A DNA stretch of 64,000 bases from Archaeoglobus veneficus SNP6 (GCF_000194625.1 NC_015320.1:1837944-1901943); one strand, 5' to 3'; counted from the stretch's first letter, positions 17,878-27,067 are shown. Numbers and translations are program-made. The notes: generated by a model not told the origin, from the letters alone.

Positions 17878-18453
17878 TTATATTTTAACATCCTCCTTTG
17901 AGAAAACGTAAATCGTTGCAGCTATTCCAAGTGCTATCATCAGGAAAGCAACCCTTAGCATAACCTTGAAACCGAACAGTTCTGCAAGTACACCTCCAAG
18001 GGCCGGCCCTACAACCCATCCGAAGTTCCACATCGCGTTGTATATGCCGAGAGCCTCACCCCTCCTTCTGTCCGTCATGTCCGTAATAAGCGCTGGCGTT
18101 GCAACGCCGAGCATCGCCCAGCCAAAACCCTCCAGTATGTGCAGCGGTAAAGCCTGCGTGTAGTATACTATAGTCGAGTAGAGTAGCATCACCGCTGCGA
18201 AGCACACCTGTGCGAAGAGAATTAGCGGTGCTCTGCCATATCTGTCAGCAAGTTTTCCAATAAATATCGAGGAGGCCGCTCCTGTCGCTGCTCCCGCGGT
18301 GAAGAGAAGACCGATTGCAATTCTCCCTGCTCCAAGCTCGGATAAGTAGAGAGGAAGAACTGAATACATCATGCCCGCTGAGGTCATCAGAGGGAGGAGT
18401 GATATGTTAAGGACCAAAACTGCACCCATGCGCTCGTGTTTCTCTGCTGGCAT
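17878..18453 (-). CDS. Half-length major facilitator superfamily protein (six helices)
   Basis: A 191-residue membrane protein with six predicted helices corresponding to the N-terminal half of a 12-helix MFS transporter. The loop after helix 2 has MFS motif A (GKLADRYGRAP) and helix 5 has the antiporter-type motif C (GWVVGPALGGVL). A complete C-terminal half would need about 190 more residues, but the stop is followed at once by the convergent lysA end, with no remnant between. It may be a real half-size carrier that dimerises, or a truncated gene fixed in place. The substrate is unknown. Confidence 0.8.
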   Translation of the reverse strand: MPAEKHERMGAVLVLNISLLPLMTSAGMMYSVLPLYLSELGAGRIAIGLLFTAGAATGAASSIFIGKLADRYGRAPLILFAQVCFAAVMLLYSTIVYYTQALPLHILEGFGWAMLGVATPALITDMTDRRRGEALGIYNAMWNFGWVVGPALGGVLAELFGFKVMLRVAFLMIALGIAATIYVFSKEDVKI

Positions 18454-18503
18454 AAAGATACAGTATCCAGCGGCCTTAAAAGCTTTTAGAGCTTAGGAGA
18501 GGC

Positions 18504-19190
18504 TTAAATAAAGAATAGGGAAAATGCCACAGCAAATATACCTGTTAAAAATATACCGTCGAACGTTCCGGCTCCGCCAATACTCACGACACCACTCCCT
18601 ATGCGCTCAATGTCCTTAAGGTGCAGAATATCAGCGCCAAAAAGGGCCGAAAGAACCCCAGCAGAAAACGCCATTTGAGGAAGGAAGTAAAGTGGGTATC
18701 CAAAGAATAGCAGGAACAGGTAGCTGCTCGCCGCTGCGATGAGGGGTGGCAGAAAAGTCGGAACTGCTATACCAAGCCCCTCTATGGGCATCGCAAACCT
18801 GTATATGACTGCTGTACAGACTGCGAAGCTGAGCAGCCACGCGTCGAGGGGTAGGGATGGAACAAGCCTGAGTGCGAGAACTGCTGGAATTACACATCCT
18901 CCAATGTTTACAGCTACGGTGATTTTCCGCCTTTCCCTAATAGTGTATATGAAGCCGAAGAACCTGTATCGCTTCTCAACGATTCTGCCTTCTTTTTCGT
19001 AAATGGGTATGTTTATCAGGCTGCCTATGACTATCAGAGCGAATACGGTAACGGCTTCATCGTAGGACAGGCCGAAGACTATCTGGAAGATATTTGAAGT
19101 TGCAAAAACGAAGACGAAGGCAAAGAATGGAAGGACAATCAGGAGGAGAAAGAAAGGCAGTAAAAGGGGAGGAAAGACGTAATCTCTCAT
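18504..19190 (-). CDS. DUF1614 membrane protein
   Basis: A 228-residue integral membrane protein with about six or seven helices. Its C-terminal GADILHLKDIERIGSG and GGAGTFDGIFLTGIFA match DUF1614, an uncharacterised archaeal/bacterial family. The conserved Asp and His between helices could be functional. The start overlaps the stop of the PRC-barrel gene (ATGA), and in my judgement the two form a co-translated pair. Confidence 0.85.
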   Translation of the reverse strand: MRDYVFPPLLLPFFLLLIVLPFFAFVFVFATSNIFQIVFGLSYDEAVTVFALIVIGSLINIPIYEKEGRIVEKRYRFFGFIYTIRERRKITVAVNIGGCVIPAVLALRLVPSLPLDAWLLSFAVCTAVIYRFAMPIEGLGIAVPTFLPPLIAAASSYLFLLFFGYPLYFLPQMAFSAGVLSALFGADILHLKDIERIGSGVVSIGGAGTFDGIFLTGIFAVAFSLFFI

Positions 19191-19429
19191 GCTTTCCTGA
19201 GCATCCTCCTGTCTATAACTACATAGTCAGCTATGGACTTTACAGTTTCAAAGGGGATTACATACAGGCCATCCTGCTTTTCGAGTTCGGGTATGTCGTT
19301 TCTTGGCTTTACAAGGATGTCCATGAGTGTGCCCGTTTTCAGGTCTGCCGTCACATTGTACACCGTCCCGACAACAGTTCCATCTGAAAGCAGTACCGTT
19401 TTCTTTGCGAGTGATCTTGCGAATATCAT
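19187..19429 (-). CDS. PRC-barrel domain protein
   Basis: An 80-residue PRC-barrel protein: FARSLAKKTVLLSDGTVVGT, then LMDILVKPRNDIPELE and IPFETVKSIADYVVID, the usual small beta-barrel. Stand-alone archaeal PRC-barrel proteins are adaptor-like; some interact with the cell-division machinery (CdpB family), but that link is only inferred here. TTTTATATACG about 30 bp upstream and GGTGATT before the ATG support the start. It is the first gene of a pair with DUF1614. Confidence 0.88.
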   Translation of the reverse strand: MIFARSLAKKTVLLSDGTVVGTVYNVTADLKTGTLMDILVKPRNDIPELEKQDGLYVIPFETVKSIADYVVIDRRMLRKA

Positions 19430-19480
19430 ACAATCACCGTTTCAAAAATTAACACGAACGTATATAAAATTTTGGAAGGG

Positions 19481-21907
19481 TCATCCATAGCCGACGAAAG
19501 TCTTTGCAGTAACTTTTGCCCTGTCCTGCTTCGACTTCTCCTCGAATCTCTCGTAAAAGTTCAGCATCGACTCCGTTATGCTCGGCTTTATCTTCTTCAG
19601 CGCTTCGAGGAAATGTCTCATCTCTATCCTCTCGCTGTCCATGTTCTCCCTCAGAGCGAGCATCACTGCCTCTCTGCACACTGCCTCAATATCCGCTCCA
19701 ACGTATCCCTCCGTGATGTCTGCAAGCTCCACTAAATCCACATCGTCGCTGAGGGGCATGCTGCGGGTATGAATCTTGAAGATGGCAAGTCTGCTTCTCT
19801 TGTCTGGTGGCCTTACGTACACAAGCCTGTCAAACCTGCCTGGTCTGAGCAGCGCAGGATCGAGGATGTCGGGTCTGTTTGTTGCCCCGATCACTATGAC
19901 TCCCTCAAGGTCTTCGAGACCATCCATTTCTGTCAGGAGCTGGTTGACGACCCTCTCAACAGCCCTGCTACCCTCCTCGATTCCCCTCATTGGCGCTATG
20001 GCGTCTATTTCGTCAAAGAAGATTATACAGGGTGCCACCTGCCTTGCCTTTCTGAATATTTTCCTCACAGCTTTTTCGCTCTCACCCAGCCACTTGCTGA
20101 GCAGTTCGCTGCCCTTGACGCTTATGAAGTTCGCCTTGGTTTCGTTGGCAACGGCCTTCGCTATCAGCGTCTTACCAGTTCCGGGTGGGCCGTATAGCAG
20201 AACTCCCTTCGGAGGGCGAATTCCGAACCTCCTGAACTTCTCAGGATAGCGGAGTGGCCACTCCACTGCCTCGACAATTTCCCTCTTGACGTCCTCAAGC
20301 CCTCCAACATCCTTCCAAGACACCTTTGGAATCTCCACGAGAACCTCTCTCATTGCTGAGGGCTCTATTCCCTTCATCGCTTCCCTGAAGTCGTCGAACG
20401 TGACTCTTATCGATTCAAGGACTTCTGCCGGTATCTCCTCGCTGTTCAGGTCTATGTGAGGTAGATATCTCCGAAGTGCTTTCATTGCAGCCTCCTTGCA
20501 CAGCGCCTCGATGTCCGCTCCGACGAAACCGTGGGTCTGGTCGGCTATTGCCCTCAGCATACTTCTGAGTATATCTCTCTCAAGTTCTGGGAGCATCTCT
20601 GGAGGAACTATCTTCTCCACAATCTCCTTGATCTCCTCCTTCCTCTCAGACTTTTCTACTTCCTCGATGGCAATGCTGACGAAGCTGGCATCCTCTCCTT
20701 CCTCCTCAAGAGCCTTCTTCAGACTCTTGAGGGCTGGAAGGACGAACTCCCTGCTGTATTCTGGCTCGAGGGGCATGTTTCGGGTGTGTATCTGCAGAAT
20801 CTCGAACCTGCCCTCTCTGTCTGGCACACCAATTTCGATTTCTCTGTCAAATCTACCAGGCCTCCTCAGTGCTGGATCGACGGCATCAATGCGGTTCGTT
20901 GCACCTATGACTATCACCTGGCCCCTTTCTTCCAGTCCGTCCATCAGGGTAAGAAGCTGTGCAACGACACGCCTCTCAACTTCTCCAGTCACTTCTTCTC
21001 TCTTTGGAGCAATTGAGTCGATTTCATCGATGAATATAATCGATGGTGCGTTCTCCTTCGCCTCTTCGAAGATTTCACGAAGCCTCTGCTCCGACTCGCC
21101 GTAGAACTTGCTCATTATCTCAGGGCCGTTTATCGTGAAGAAGCTCGCCCCGATTTCGTTGGCAACAGCCTTCGCTATCAGCGTCTTACCAGTTCCGGGC
21201 GGGCCGTGGAGGAGCACACCCTTTGGCGGATCGATTCCAAGGCGCTGGAATAGCTCCGGATATCGGAGGGGTAGCTCTATAATCTCCCTGACCTTCTGGA
21301 GTTCCTCTTTTAGTCCACCAATGTCCTCGTAGGTAACTCCACCCCTGCCAAGCCTTTCAAATCCCTTGGCAGGCCTGTCACGGTACACGACCTTCGTAAG
21401 CTCGTCGATTATGACGACGCCCTTGGGCTCCGTCTTGACCGCAACGAAGAGAAGTGCCTGATTCTGCCCGTACTTGCCGAAGCCTGCAAGGGCTGGAGCG
21501 CCGATGAGAGGAATGAGGTCACCCTCTATAACGGGCCTCTTGAGAAGCTGGTGCTTAAGATAATCTCCAATATCCATTCCGTAAACCCTGAAGTCCATTT
21601 TGCGGAGAGGAGCAATAATTACAACCTTCGCAGGCTGATAGGCGGTTTTTCTGACTTTAACCGTATCGCCGACGCTAACTCCTGCATTCTCTCTTATGAA
21701 ACGATCAACACGAATTATTCCCCGTCCCCAGTCACGCTTTGGAGCCCTCCACACCTTTGCAACGGTCTTGCGTTTACCCTCAATTTCGATGATGTCACCT
21801 GGCGAAATCTGAAGCTTGAGCATTGCATCTGGATCAAGCCTCGCAATACCTCTTCCCGAATCACTCGGATAAGCCTGATTCACTTTAAGGATTATTTCCG
21901 ATGCCAT
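19481..21907 (-). CDS. cdc48: Cdc48/VAT-type AAA+ ATPase with an extra segment in D1
   Basis: An 808-residue two-ring AAA+ unfoldase. The N-domain (about 1-185) holds a double-psi barrel and a four-stranded barrel. D1 has GPPGTGKT (235-242) and FIDEID (292-297); D2 has GPPGTGKT (573-580) and FFDEID (630-635). Arginine-finger and sensor motifs ([22 protein letters not shown]) are kept. The protein is about 70-75 residues longer than typical archaeal VAT: D1 has an acidic helical insertion at about 381-452, between the MPL strand end and the THGFVGAD lid. The C-terminus FVGYG has a penultimate Tyr, loosely like an HbYX proteasome-docking tail. It unfolds proteins, probably for the 20S proteasome. 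Confidence 0.96.
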   Translation of the reverse strand: MASEIILKVNQAYPSDSGRGIARLDPDAMLKLQISPGDIIEIEGKRKTVAKVWRAPKRDWGRGIIRVDRFIRENAGVSVGDTVKVRKTAYQPAKVVIIAPLRKMDFRVYGMDIGDYLKHQLLKRPVIEGDLIPLIGAPALAGFGKYGQNQALLFVAVKTEPKGVVIIDELTKVVYRDRPAKGFERLGRGGVTYEDIGGLKEELQKVREIIELPLRYPELFQRLGIDPPKGVLLHGPPGTGKTLIAKAVANEIGASFFTINGPEIMSKFYGESEQRLREIFEEAKENAPSIIFIDEIDSIAPKREEVTGEVERRVVAQLLTLMDGLEERGQVIVIGATNRIDAVDPALRRPGRFDREIEIGVPDREGRFEILQIHTRNMPLEPEYSREFVLPALKSLKKALEEEGEDASFVSIAIEEVEKSERKEEIKEIVEKIVPPEMLPELERDILRSMLRAIADQTHGFVGADIEALCKEAAMKALRRYLPHIDLNSEEIPAEVLESIRVTFDDFREAMKGIEPSAMREVLVEIPKVSWKDVGGLEDVKREIVEAVEWPLRYPEKFRRFGIRPPKGVLLYGPPGTGKTLIAKAVANETKANFISVKGSELLSKWLGESEKAVRKIFRKARQVAPCIIFFDEIDAIAPMRGIEEGSRAVERVVNQLLTEMDGLEDLEGVIVIGATNRPDILDPALLRPGRFDRLVYVRPPDKRSRLAIFKIHTRSMPLSDDVDLVELADITEGYVGADIEAVCREAVMLALRENMDSERIEMRHFLEALKKIKPSITESMLNFYERFEEKSKQDRAKVTAKTFVGYG

Positions 21908-21948
21908 GATAACAATCTAAATAAATCGTATAAAAAAACTTCCGTCGG
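21908..21948. promoter_or_regulatory. Compact divergent promoter region between cdc48 and larC
   Basis: Only 41 bp separate the two start codons. For larC, CGTATAAAAAA lies about 20-25 bp before ATG 21949. For cdc48, the complementary strand reads ATTTATTTAG about 20 bp before its ATG. Both transcripts must be almost leaderless, and the two TATA regions overlap or abut, so TBP binding for one gene may compete with the other. Confidence 0.5.
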
Positions 21949-23082
21949 ATGAAGATTGCGATATTCGATGGTTTCAGCGGTGCTGGCGGAGATATGATTG
22001 TAGCCTCTCTGCTCGGCGTTTCGCTCAGTGAGAATGATCTGTCAGAGATCGTGTCCACGCTCAGCTTGAGAGTTTCAGTTAGCGTTGAAGAGACGGTTAT
22101 AAGCGGTATAGTAGCAAAAAGGGTTGTAGTAAGTGGGGAAGAAAAAGATAGAGAGTTTTCAGAAGTTATCGAGATTATAGAATCTTCAAACCTCGATGCA
22201 GAGGTAAAAAAGGAGGCGAAAGCAATATTTGAGAGGCTTGCACGGGCCGAAGGAGTTGTTCACGGCAGAGATTACAAAAAAGCGGTTTTCCACGAAGTTG
22301 GCAGCGATGATGCGATTTTTGACGTGGTATCTGCGGTGACAGGCCTGATAAGGCTCAGGAGGCAGGGCTACAGGTTCTTTGCCACACCCATAAGGCTGGG
22401 TAGTGGACACGTAGAGATAAGCCACGGTAAAATCCCTGTCCCCGCTCCTGCAACCCTTGAAATCCTCAAGAATTCAAAACTCGAAGTTGTATTTGGGGGC
22501 GAGGGCGAACTCCTGACACCGACTGCAGCAGCAATTCTGTCGCACTTCTGCGAGGGTACGCTAAAGCTGCCGTTCACGGTCAGGTCGGTGAGCTATTCTG
22601 CAGGGAAAAGAAGCCTGCTCAGGCTGATTCTCGGGGAGTGCCATTCCCACGATTCAATTGCCATACTCGAAACGACAGTGGATGATGCAAGCGGGGAACT
22701 GCTTGGCCATGCAATTGAGCAGATTTCAAAGCTTGCCCTCGACGTAAATGCCGTTCAGGTTATTGGCAAAAAGGGCAGGCCAGCGGTGCTGATAAGGGCG
22801 ATTACGAAGCTGGAAAAGAGTGAGGAGCTATCAAAGCTAATAATGGAAGAAACGGGCTCAATAGGAGTCAGGATAATTCCCGTGTACCACAGACTCGTAG
22901 CGGAGAGAAAGGAGGAGATCAGAGAAGTGGAAATCGACGGAAAGAAGTTCAAAGTGAGGGTTAAGATTTCGTATCCTGGCGTTGCAGTGGTGAAGCCGGA
23001 GTTTGAGGATGTCAAGGCCATTGCCAGCGAGCTGAAAAAGCCTCTACCGGTGGTTTACAGAGAGGTCATGAAGAATATCTGA
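21949..23082 (+). CDS. larC: LarC-type nickel insertion protein
   Basis: A 377-residue member of the LarC (UPF0272) family. LarC uses CTP to insert nickel into the pyridinium dithiocarboxylate cofactor of lactate racemase and related enzymes. Family motifs: FDGFSGAGGDMIVASLLG, VFHEVGSDDAIFDVV, SGHVEISHGKIPVPAPATLE, GELLTPTAAAIL and LETTVDDASGELLG. The archaeal form is unsplit, so no frameshift is needed. No larA, larB or larE lies nearby. Eleven bases separate it from radB (GAGGAGG before the next ATG), so the two are probably co-transcribed despite unrelated roles. Confidence 0.93.
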   Translation: MKIAIFDGFSGAGGDMIVASLLGVSLSENDLSEIVSTLSLRVSVSVEETVISGIVAKRVVVSGEEKDREFSEVIEIIESSNLDAEVKKEAKAIFERLARAEGVVHGRDYKKAVFHEVGSDDAIFDVVSAVTGLIRLRRQGYRFFATPIRLGSGHVEISHGKIPVPAPATLEILKNSKLEVVFGGEGELLTPTAAAILSHFCEGTLKLPFTVRSVSYSAGKRSLLRLILGECHSHDSIAILETTVDDASGELLGHAIEQISKLALDVNAVQVIGKKGRPAVLIRAITKLEKSEELSKLIMEETGSIGVRIIPVYHRLVAERKEEIREVEIDGKKFKVRVKISYPGVAVVKPEFEDVKAIASELKKPLPVVYREVMKNI

Positions 23083-23094
23083 GGAGGACTTGAA

Positions 23095-23760
23095 ATGGAG
23101 TTCCTGAGGCTCCCATCGGGAAGCAGGTGCATAGACTCTCTTCTCGGCGGAGGATTTGAAACTGGAACGATTACGCAGATTTATGGGGCGAGTGCCACCG
23201 GAAAAACCTCACTGTGTTTGATGCTGGCCTACAACACCGCCCTGAGATTTGGAAAGGTTGCGTACATAGACACCGAGGGTCTCTCAGGCGAGAGAGTCAA
23301 ACAGATTTTCGAGAAGGGCGAAGTTCTCAAGAACGTGTACATCTACGACGTTTTCGACTTTAAACAGCAGAGCGTGGCAATAAAGGAGCTGGCAAAGCTC
23401 TGCAGGAAAGAGGAAGTCAGGCTCGTTATTGTTGACTCTTTCACAGCCCTCTACCGCAGCGAACTCGAGGATGAGAGAGCGGTTCAGATGAAGAGGGAAC
23501 TCGTCCACCAGCTCACGTTTCTGCTTGGCCTCGCGAGGAAGTACGGTCTTGCGGTAGTGATCACGAACCAGATGTTTACAGACGTGAAAACGGGGGAGGA
23601 CAAACCACTCGGAGGACCGAGCATAGACCACCTCTCCAAGGTTATATTAGCTCTTGAAAGATCCAATTCAGAAAGGAAAGCTACGCTCGTAAAGCACCGC
23701 TCGAAGCCAGAAGGTGAGAGTTGCACGTTCAGGATTACGGACAGGGGACTCGAGCCCTGA
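23095..23760 (+). CDS. radB: RadB recombinase paralogue
   Basis: A 221-residue RecA/Rad51 core without the N-terminal helix-hairpin-helix domain of RadA. Walker A is GASATGKTS, Walker B is LVIVDSF and the L2-like region is VITNQMFTDVKTG with PLGGPSIDH. RadB is a euryarchaeal mediator that modulates RadA and Hjc rather than performing strand exchange itself. GAGGAGG lies about 8 bp before the ATG. It follows larC directly. Confidence 0.94.
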   Translation: MEFLRLPSGSRCIDSLLGGGFETGTITQIYGASATGKTSLCLMLAYNTALRFGKVAYIDTEGLSGERVKQIFEKGEVLKNVYIYDVFDFKQQSVAIKELAKLCRKEEVRLVIVDSFTALYRSELEDERAVQMKRELVHQLTFLLGLARKYGLAVVITNQMFTDVKTGEDKPLGGPSIDHLSKVILALERSNSERKATLVKHRSKPEGESCTFRITDRGLEP

Positions 23761-23779
23761 GTTTATTGACTACTGTAAC

Positions 23780-23834
23780 TTGGCAGGTGCGACCGTCCCA
23801 TCCTACCAAATCTTGGTAGATCAGTAACTGCCAA
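23780..23834. terminator. Nested stem-loop between convergent radB and the Flx-like operon
   Basis: An outer pair TTGGCAG (23780-23786)/CTGCCAA (23828-23834) encloses an inner perfect hairpin CTACCAA (23803-23809), loop ATC, TTGGTAG (23813-23819). It lies in the 103-bp gap between two convergent genes, so a transcription-end or 3'-UTR structure is likely. No T-run follows directly on the plus strand, so a small RNA or protein-binding site is also possible. Confidence 0.45.
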
Positions 23835-23863
23835 AACGGAAATTTAGAGGGGAAATTAAAAAA

Positions 23864-24739
23864 TCAGAAGTCAGGCGGAAGCTGTTTTATGAAGTCGTAC
23901 CTGAACACCGGGCCGTCCTTGCAGACGTAAACGCTGCCTATGTTGCATCGCCCGCACTTACCTATCCCGCACTTCATCTTGTTCTCGAGCGTCGTGTAAA
24001 TCTGCTCTTCTCTGAATCCAAGCTTCAGGAGGTTTTCGATGACGTACTTAATCATGATTGGCGGGCCACACGTCACGGCAACGCTGTTGTCTGGAGAAGG
24101 CTTAACCGCTGCAACAACCATCGGAACGAAGCCCACGAGCTTTCTCACACCCTCCGGTATTTCGCTTTCATCTGGCTTATCCCAGTTGAGCTTGAACCAG
24201 CCCTCTTCGTCTCTATCAACGGAAAGCCACACATCCTCGGAATCCATCAGTCTTTCCAGCTCGTTCAAATAGACCAAGTCCCGCGAAGTTCTTGCTCCAT
24301 TTATAACAATCAGCTTTCCGTATTTTTCCCTGTTGTCGAGAATGTAGTGAAGGATTGAACGCAGAGGAGCAAAGCCTATTCCACCGCCTATGAGCACGAC
24401 GTTCTTACCCTCCCACCCCTCCACGGGAAATCCGTTACCGAGAGGACCCCTTATACCAACAATATCTCCCTTTTTCATCTGATGTAAGGCCGTTGTCACC
24501 CTTCCAACCCTCATAACGGTGAACTCTATGCTATTCCTCGTTGGAGATGTGGAGATTGCAAACATGCTCTCGCCTTTACCAAAAGCCGAAACCATGAGAG
24601 TCTGACCCGGTACGAAGTTGAATTCGCCATCAATAGGCCTGACTCTGAAGGTCTTGATCGCTCTCTCCCCTTCCGTTTCGGGGATGACTTTCTCGATTAC
24701 CGCTGGTTTCGGGATGTAGGGGTTTTCTGCTTCTACCAT
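23864..24739 (-). CDS. FAD/NAD(P)-binding oxidoreductase subunit, FlxA/AsrB/HydG-like
   Basis: A 291-residue ferredoxin-NADP+ reductase-like flavoprotein. It has an N-terminal FAD-binding barrel (FVPGQTLMVSAFGKG, FAISTSPTRNSIEF), the nucleotide-binding motif LIGGGIGFAPLRSIL and a C-terminal [2Fe-2S] site with CGIGKCGRC plus the distal Cys in VYVCKDG. This layout is that of AsrB, HydG and FlxA, which pass electrons between NAD(P)H and Fe-S partners. ATG 24739 follows GGGAGGGATT and starts beside the upstream stop. It is the last gene of a four-gene operon. Confidence 0.87.
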   Translation of the reverse strand: MVEAENPYIPKPAVIEKVIPETEGERAIKTFRVRPIDGEFNFVPGQTLMVSAFGKGESMFAISTSPTRNSIEFTVMRVGRVTTALHQMKKGDIVGIRGPLGNGFPVEGWEGKNVVLIGGGIGFAPLRSILHYILDNREKYGKLIVINGARTSRDLVYLNELERLMDSEDVWLSVDRDEEGWFKLNWDKPDESEIPEGVRKLVGFVPMVVAAVKPSPDNSVAVTCGPPIMIKYVIENLLKLGFREEQIYTTLENKMKCGIGKCGRCNIGSVYVCKDGPVFRYDFIKQLPPDF

Positions 24740-24740
24740 C

Positions 24741-25670
24741 TTAATCCCTCCCGAGCACAAGCTCCCTGATGTCTATGCGCGAGGGGCACATGCGAACGCA
24801 TCTCCCACAGCCGACGCAAGCGAAGAAACCGTGTCTTTCGGGGAAGTAGGAGAACTTGTGGTAAATCCTGTTCCTAAGCCTGTGCTTCTTCTCCGGCCTG
24901 GGATTGTGGCCAGAGGTGTGCATTGTGAAATAGGGAAACTGGCAGGAGTCCCATGTCCTGATTCTCACGTTTCCGCTGTCCGTGATGTCGAAGCAGTGGC
25001 ATGTGGGGCAGAGGTACGTGCATACTCCGCACCCTATGCAGAACCTCGCTACTTTTTCCCACACCTCGTCTTCGAACGCATCCTTCAACCACTCCACTTT
25101 GAAGGCTTGCTTTGAGCTGATTCTTCTTTTACTTGCTTCCTCTTTTTCCTCCTCGCTTGCAGCTCTGAAGCTGCCGAACTCTTCAGCGAGTTCCTCATTC
25201 CTCACTTCAACGTGGTAACCCTCGCCGAGAGGAGTTATCACCACATCACCTTCGAGTTCTATGCCCGCTTTATCGCAGAAACTTCCCGGGCACAATTCCG
25301 TGCAGGCGAGAGTTACAAGAATCGTGTCGCCCCTCCTCGTTCCGTAGTAGGGGTCGGCGGGGTCTGATAAAAAGACCGTATCCAGCACCTTCAGTGCGTG
25401 GACGTCGCACGGCCTTATCCCGAACACGATTTTTTTCTCCTTCTCCGGCAGAATCTCTGTAACGTTTCTTCTGCCAAACATCATCAGCTTCTCAGTGTGG
25501 GGGAAAAACAGGTTCTTTGGAGGTGTTACAGTCAGGGGCACATCAACTTTTATTTCTTCGGATGAGCTTACCCTTTCAAATCCAAAGCTCCTGGGGACGT
25601 AAACCGTGTGGCTTTCAAGCTTTGAAACGAGCCAGTCAATTATTTCGTCAGCCGTAGCGAAGAACTCCAT
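24741..25670 (-). CDS. Iron-sulfur oxidoreductase subunit, FlxB/AsrA/HydB-like
   Basis: A 309-residue protein of the 4Fe-4S dicluster type seen in anaerobic sulfite reductase A and sulfhydrogenase beta subunits. N-terminal IRPCDVHALKVLD is a family hallmark. Two ferredoxin motifs follow: CIGCGVCTYLCPTCHC and CVGCGRCVRMCP, plus extra cysteines (CTELCPGSFC). It should bridge electrons between the flavin subunit encoded downstream and the next partner. Spacing to both neighbours is 10 bp or less. Confidence 0.85.
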   Translation of the reverse strand: MEFFATADEIIDWLVSKLESHTVYVPRSFGFERVSSSEEIKVDVPLTVTPPKNLFFPHTEKLMMFGRRNVTEILPEKEKKIVFGIRPCDVHALKVLDTVFLSDPADPYYGTRRGDTILVTLACTELCPGSFCDKAGIELEGDVVITPLGEGYHVEVRNEELAEEFGSFRAASEEEKEEASKRRISSKQAFKVEWLKDAFEDEVWEKVARFCIGCGVCTYLCPTCHCFDITDSGNVRIRTWDSCQFPYFTMHTSGHNPRPEKKHRLRNRIYHKFSYFPERHGFFACVGCGRCVRMCPSRIDIRELVLGRD

Positions 25671-25679
25671 TAAACCACC

Positions 25680-26642
25680 TCAGATTATGAACTCTCCCGG
25701 GTCATCTTCCTTTACCTCTGCAAAGACCTCTGAGGTGCCAAAGAGCTCGATTGAGTCCTTCTCGACCTTCCTCATTAGGAGCCTGATTGGTATTTCCATC
25801 GGGCAGGCCCTCTCGCACTCCCCGCAGTCAGCACACCTGCCAGCCAGGTGCATGGCCCTCGTGAGATGATAGATGATGTTCTCCTGAAGTTCTGCTGCGC
25901 GGGAAATCCACATGGGCTTGTAGGCCTTCTCGTACGCTGACGTTGCCGGTGTCACAACCACGTTCGTTGGGTCAACAAGACACTCCTTGCAGTAGCAGAG
26001 GGGGCAGACTTCCCGGCATGCAAAACACCTTATACACCTCGAAAGCGCTGAACTCCAGAATATCCAGCGCTCCTCAATGCTCATCGCCTCTATCTGCTTT
26101 ACATCGCTGAAGTCGTCTTCTGCCCGCTCAACAGGTTCACCAATCAGAACGTCGTATATCTCCGGATTATGGTTTCTGCACGTCAGGCAACATGCAGCAA
26201 GGAGCTCGTTTCTGCTAACCCTGACACTCTTTTCGCCATCGCTTATGGTAAAGCTGTCTTCCTCCTCAACGAGTTTTGCCAGAGAAGCTTTGATTTTCTC
26301 CCTTTCAATCAGTCTGTACGCCTTCTTTGCATCTACAACTCCACGACAGGGTACGCCCAGGATATAAAGCCTGTCTCTTTCGATTTTTCCCTCCTTTACC
26401 AGCCTCTCAAGGCTCTTCGCGTCGCATCCCTTAACGAAGATCGCTATTTTGTCATACTCACCCGTAAGCTCACTCAAAAACCTCACGAGGTTTGTAGAAC
26501 ATGCTGCCGAAATTATCAGCCTACTGACGTCATCTGCACTTTTAACAATCGCGGGCTTTGCGCAAAACTCGTCGCCCTTTTCCCATCCTATGAGCGCATC
26601 TACGTTTTCAAGAGCCTTTAGCGCAACGTCTGCAATATTCAT
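25680..26642 (-). CDS. Iron-sulfur protein, FlxC/FdhB-like
   Basis: A 320-residue protein with two 4Fe-4S clusters near the C-terminus (CIRCFACREVCPLCYCKEC and CADCGECERACP) and an N-terminal domain with GCDAKSLERLV and GVPCRGVVD, as in formate dehydrogenase beta-like and FlxC proteins. ACCLTCRN adds further cysteines. ATG 26642 overlaps the MvhD-like gene's TGA; GGAGGAGG precedes it. Its role is inferred as the electron wire between the MvhD-like subunit and the AsrA/AsrB-like pair. Confidence 0.82.
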   Translation of the reverse strand: MNIADVALKALENVDALIGWEKGDEFCAKPAIVKSADDVSRLIISAACSTNLVRFLSELTGEYDKIAIFVKGCDAKSLERLVKEGKIERDRLYILGVPCRGVVDAKKAYRLIEREKIKASLAKLVEEEDSFTISDGEKSVRVSRNELLAACCLTCRNHNPEIYDVLIGEPVERAEDDFSDVKQIEAMSIEERWIFWSSALSRCIRCFACREVCPLCYCKECLVDPTNVVVTPATSAYEKAYKPMWISRAAELQENIIYHLTRAMHLAGRCADCGECERACPMEIPIRLLMRKVEKDSIELFGTSEVFAEVKEDDPGEFII

Positions 26643-27067
26643 TGCCCCTCCTCCCACTCCGCCTTTAATCTGCTCTTTCCAAGCTGCTTTGCAACATCAA
26701 CGACGTGTTCTGCAACTTCCGAAAACTTCTTAGCCTCGCCTGCGGAGACCCAGCTTACCTGAAGCCTTTCTGGCTCTATACCAACGAATTCGAGAAGGTT
26801 TCTGAGCAGAGCCATCCTTCTGCGCATGTAGAGATTGCCCTTCATGTAGTAGCAGTCGCCAGGATGACAGCCCGCTACGAGGACGCAGTCTGCTCCTTTC
26901 CTGAGCGCGTACAGAACATGGATAGTATCGACTCTGCCGGAGCACATGACTCTGATCGGCCTGACATTCGCTGGGTACTTCATCCTGCTAATTCCGGCAG
27001 TGTCGGCTCCGGCGTACGCACACCACCTGCAGAGGAATGCCACAACCTTTGGTTCGGATTCGGGCAT
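26639..27067 (-). CDS. MvhD/FlxD-like [2Fe-2S] electron-transfer subunit
   Basis: A 142-residue MvhD-family protein: AFLCRWCAYAGADTAG, RVMCSGRVD and GCHPGDCYYMKGN, with five conserved cysteines for a [2Fe-2S] cluster. MvhD or FlxD normally docks onto HdrA of heterodisulfide reductase and delivers electrons for flavin-based bifurcation. This is the first gene of the operon; GAGGTGG precedes the ATG and a CTTAAATTATTA box lies about 35 bp upstream. No hdrA is adjacent, so the Hdr partner must be encoded elsewhere or be different. Confidence 0.9.
   Translation of the reverse strand: MPESEPKVVAFLCRWCAYAGADTAGISRMKYPANVRPIRVMCSGRVDTIHVLYALRKGADCVLVAGCHPGDCYYMKGNLYMRRRMALLRNLLEFVGIEPERLQVSWVSAGEAKKFSEVAEHVVDVAKQLGKSRLKAEWEEGQ

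Noticed and set aside
19516..21332. Long plus-strand ORFs opposite cdc48
   Set aside because: They are antisense shadows of a highly conserved AAA+ gene, with Ser/Leu-rich composition and no domains.
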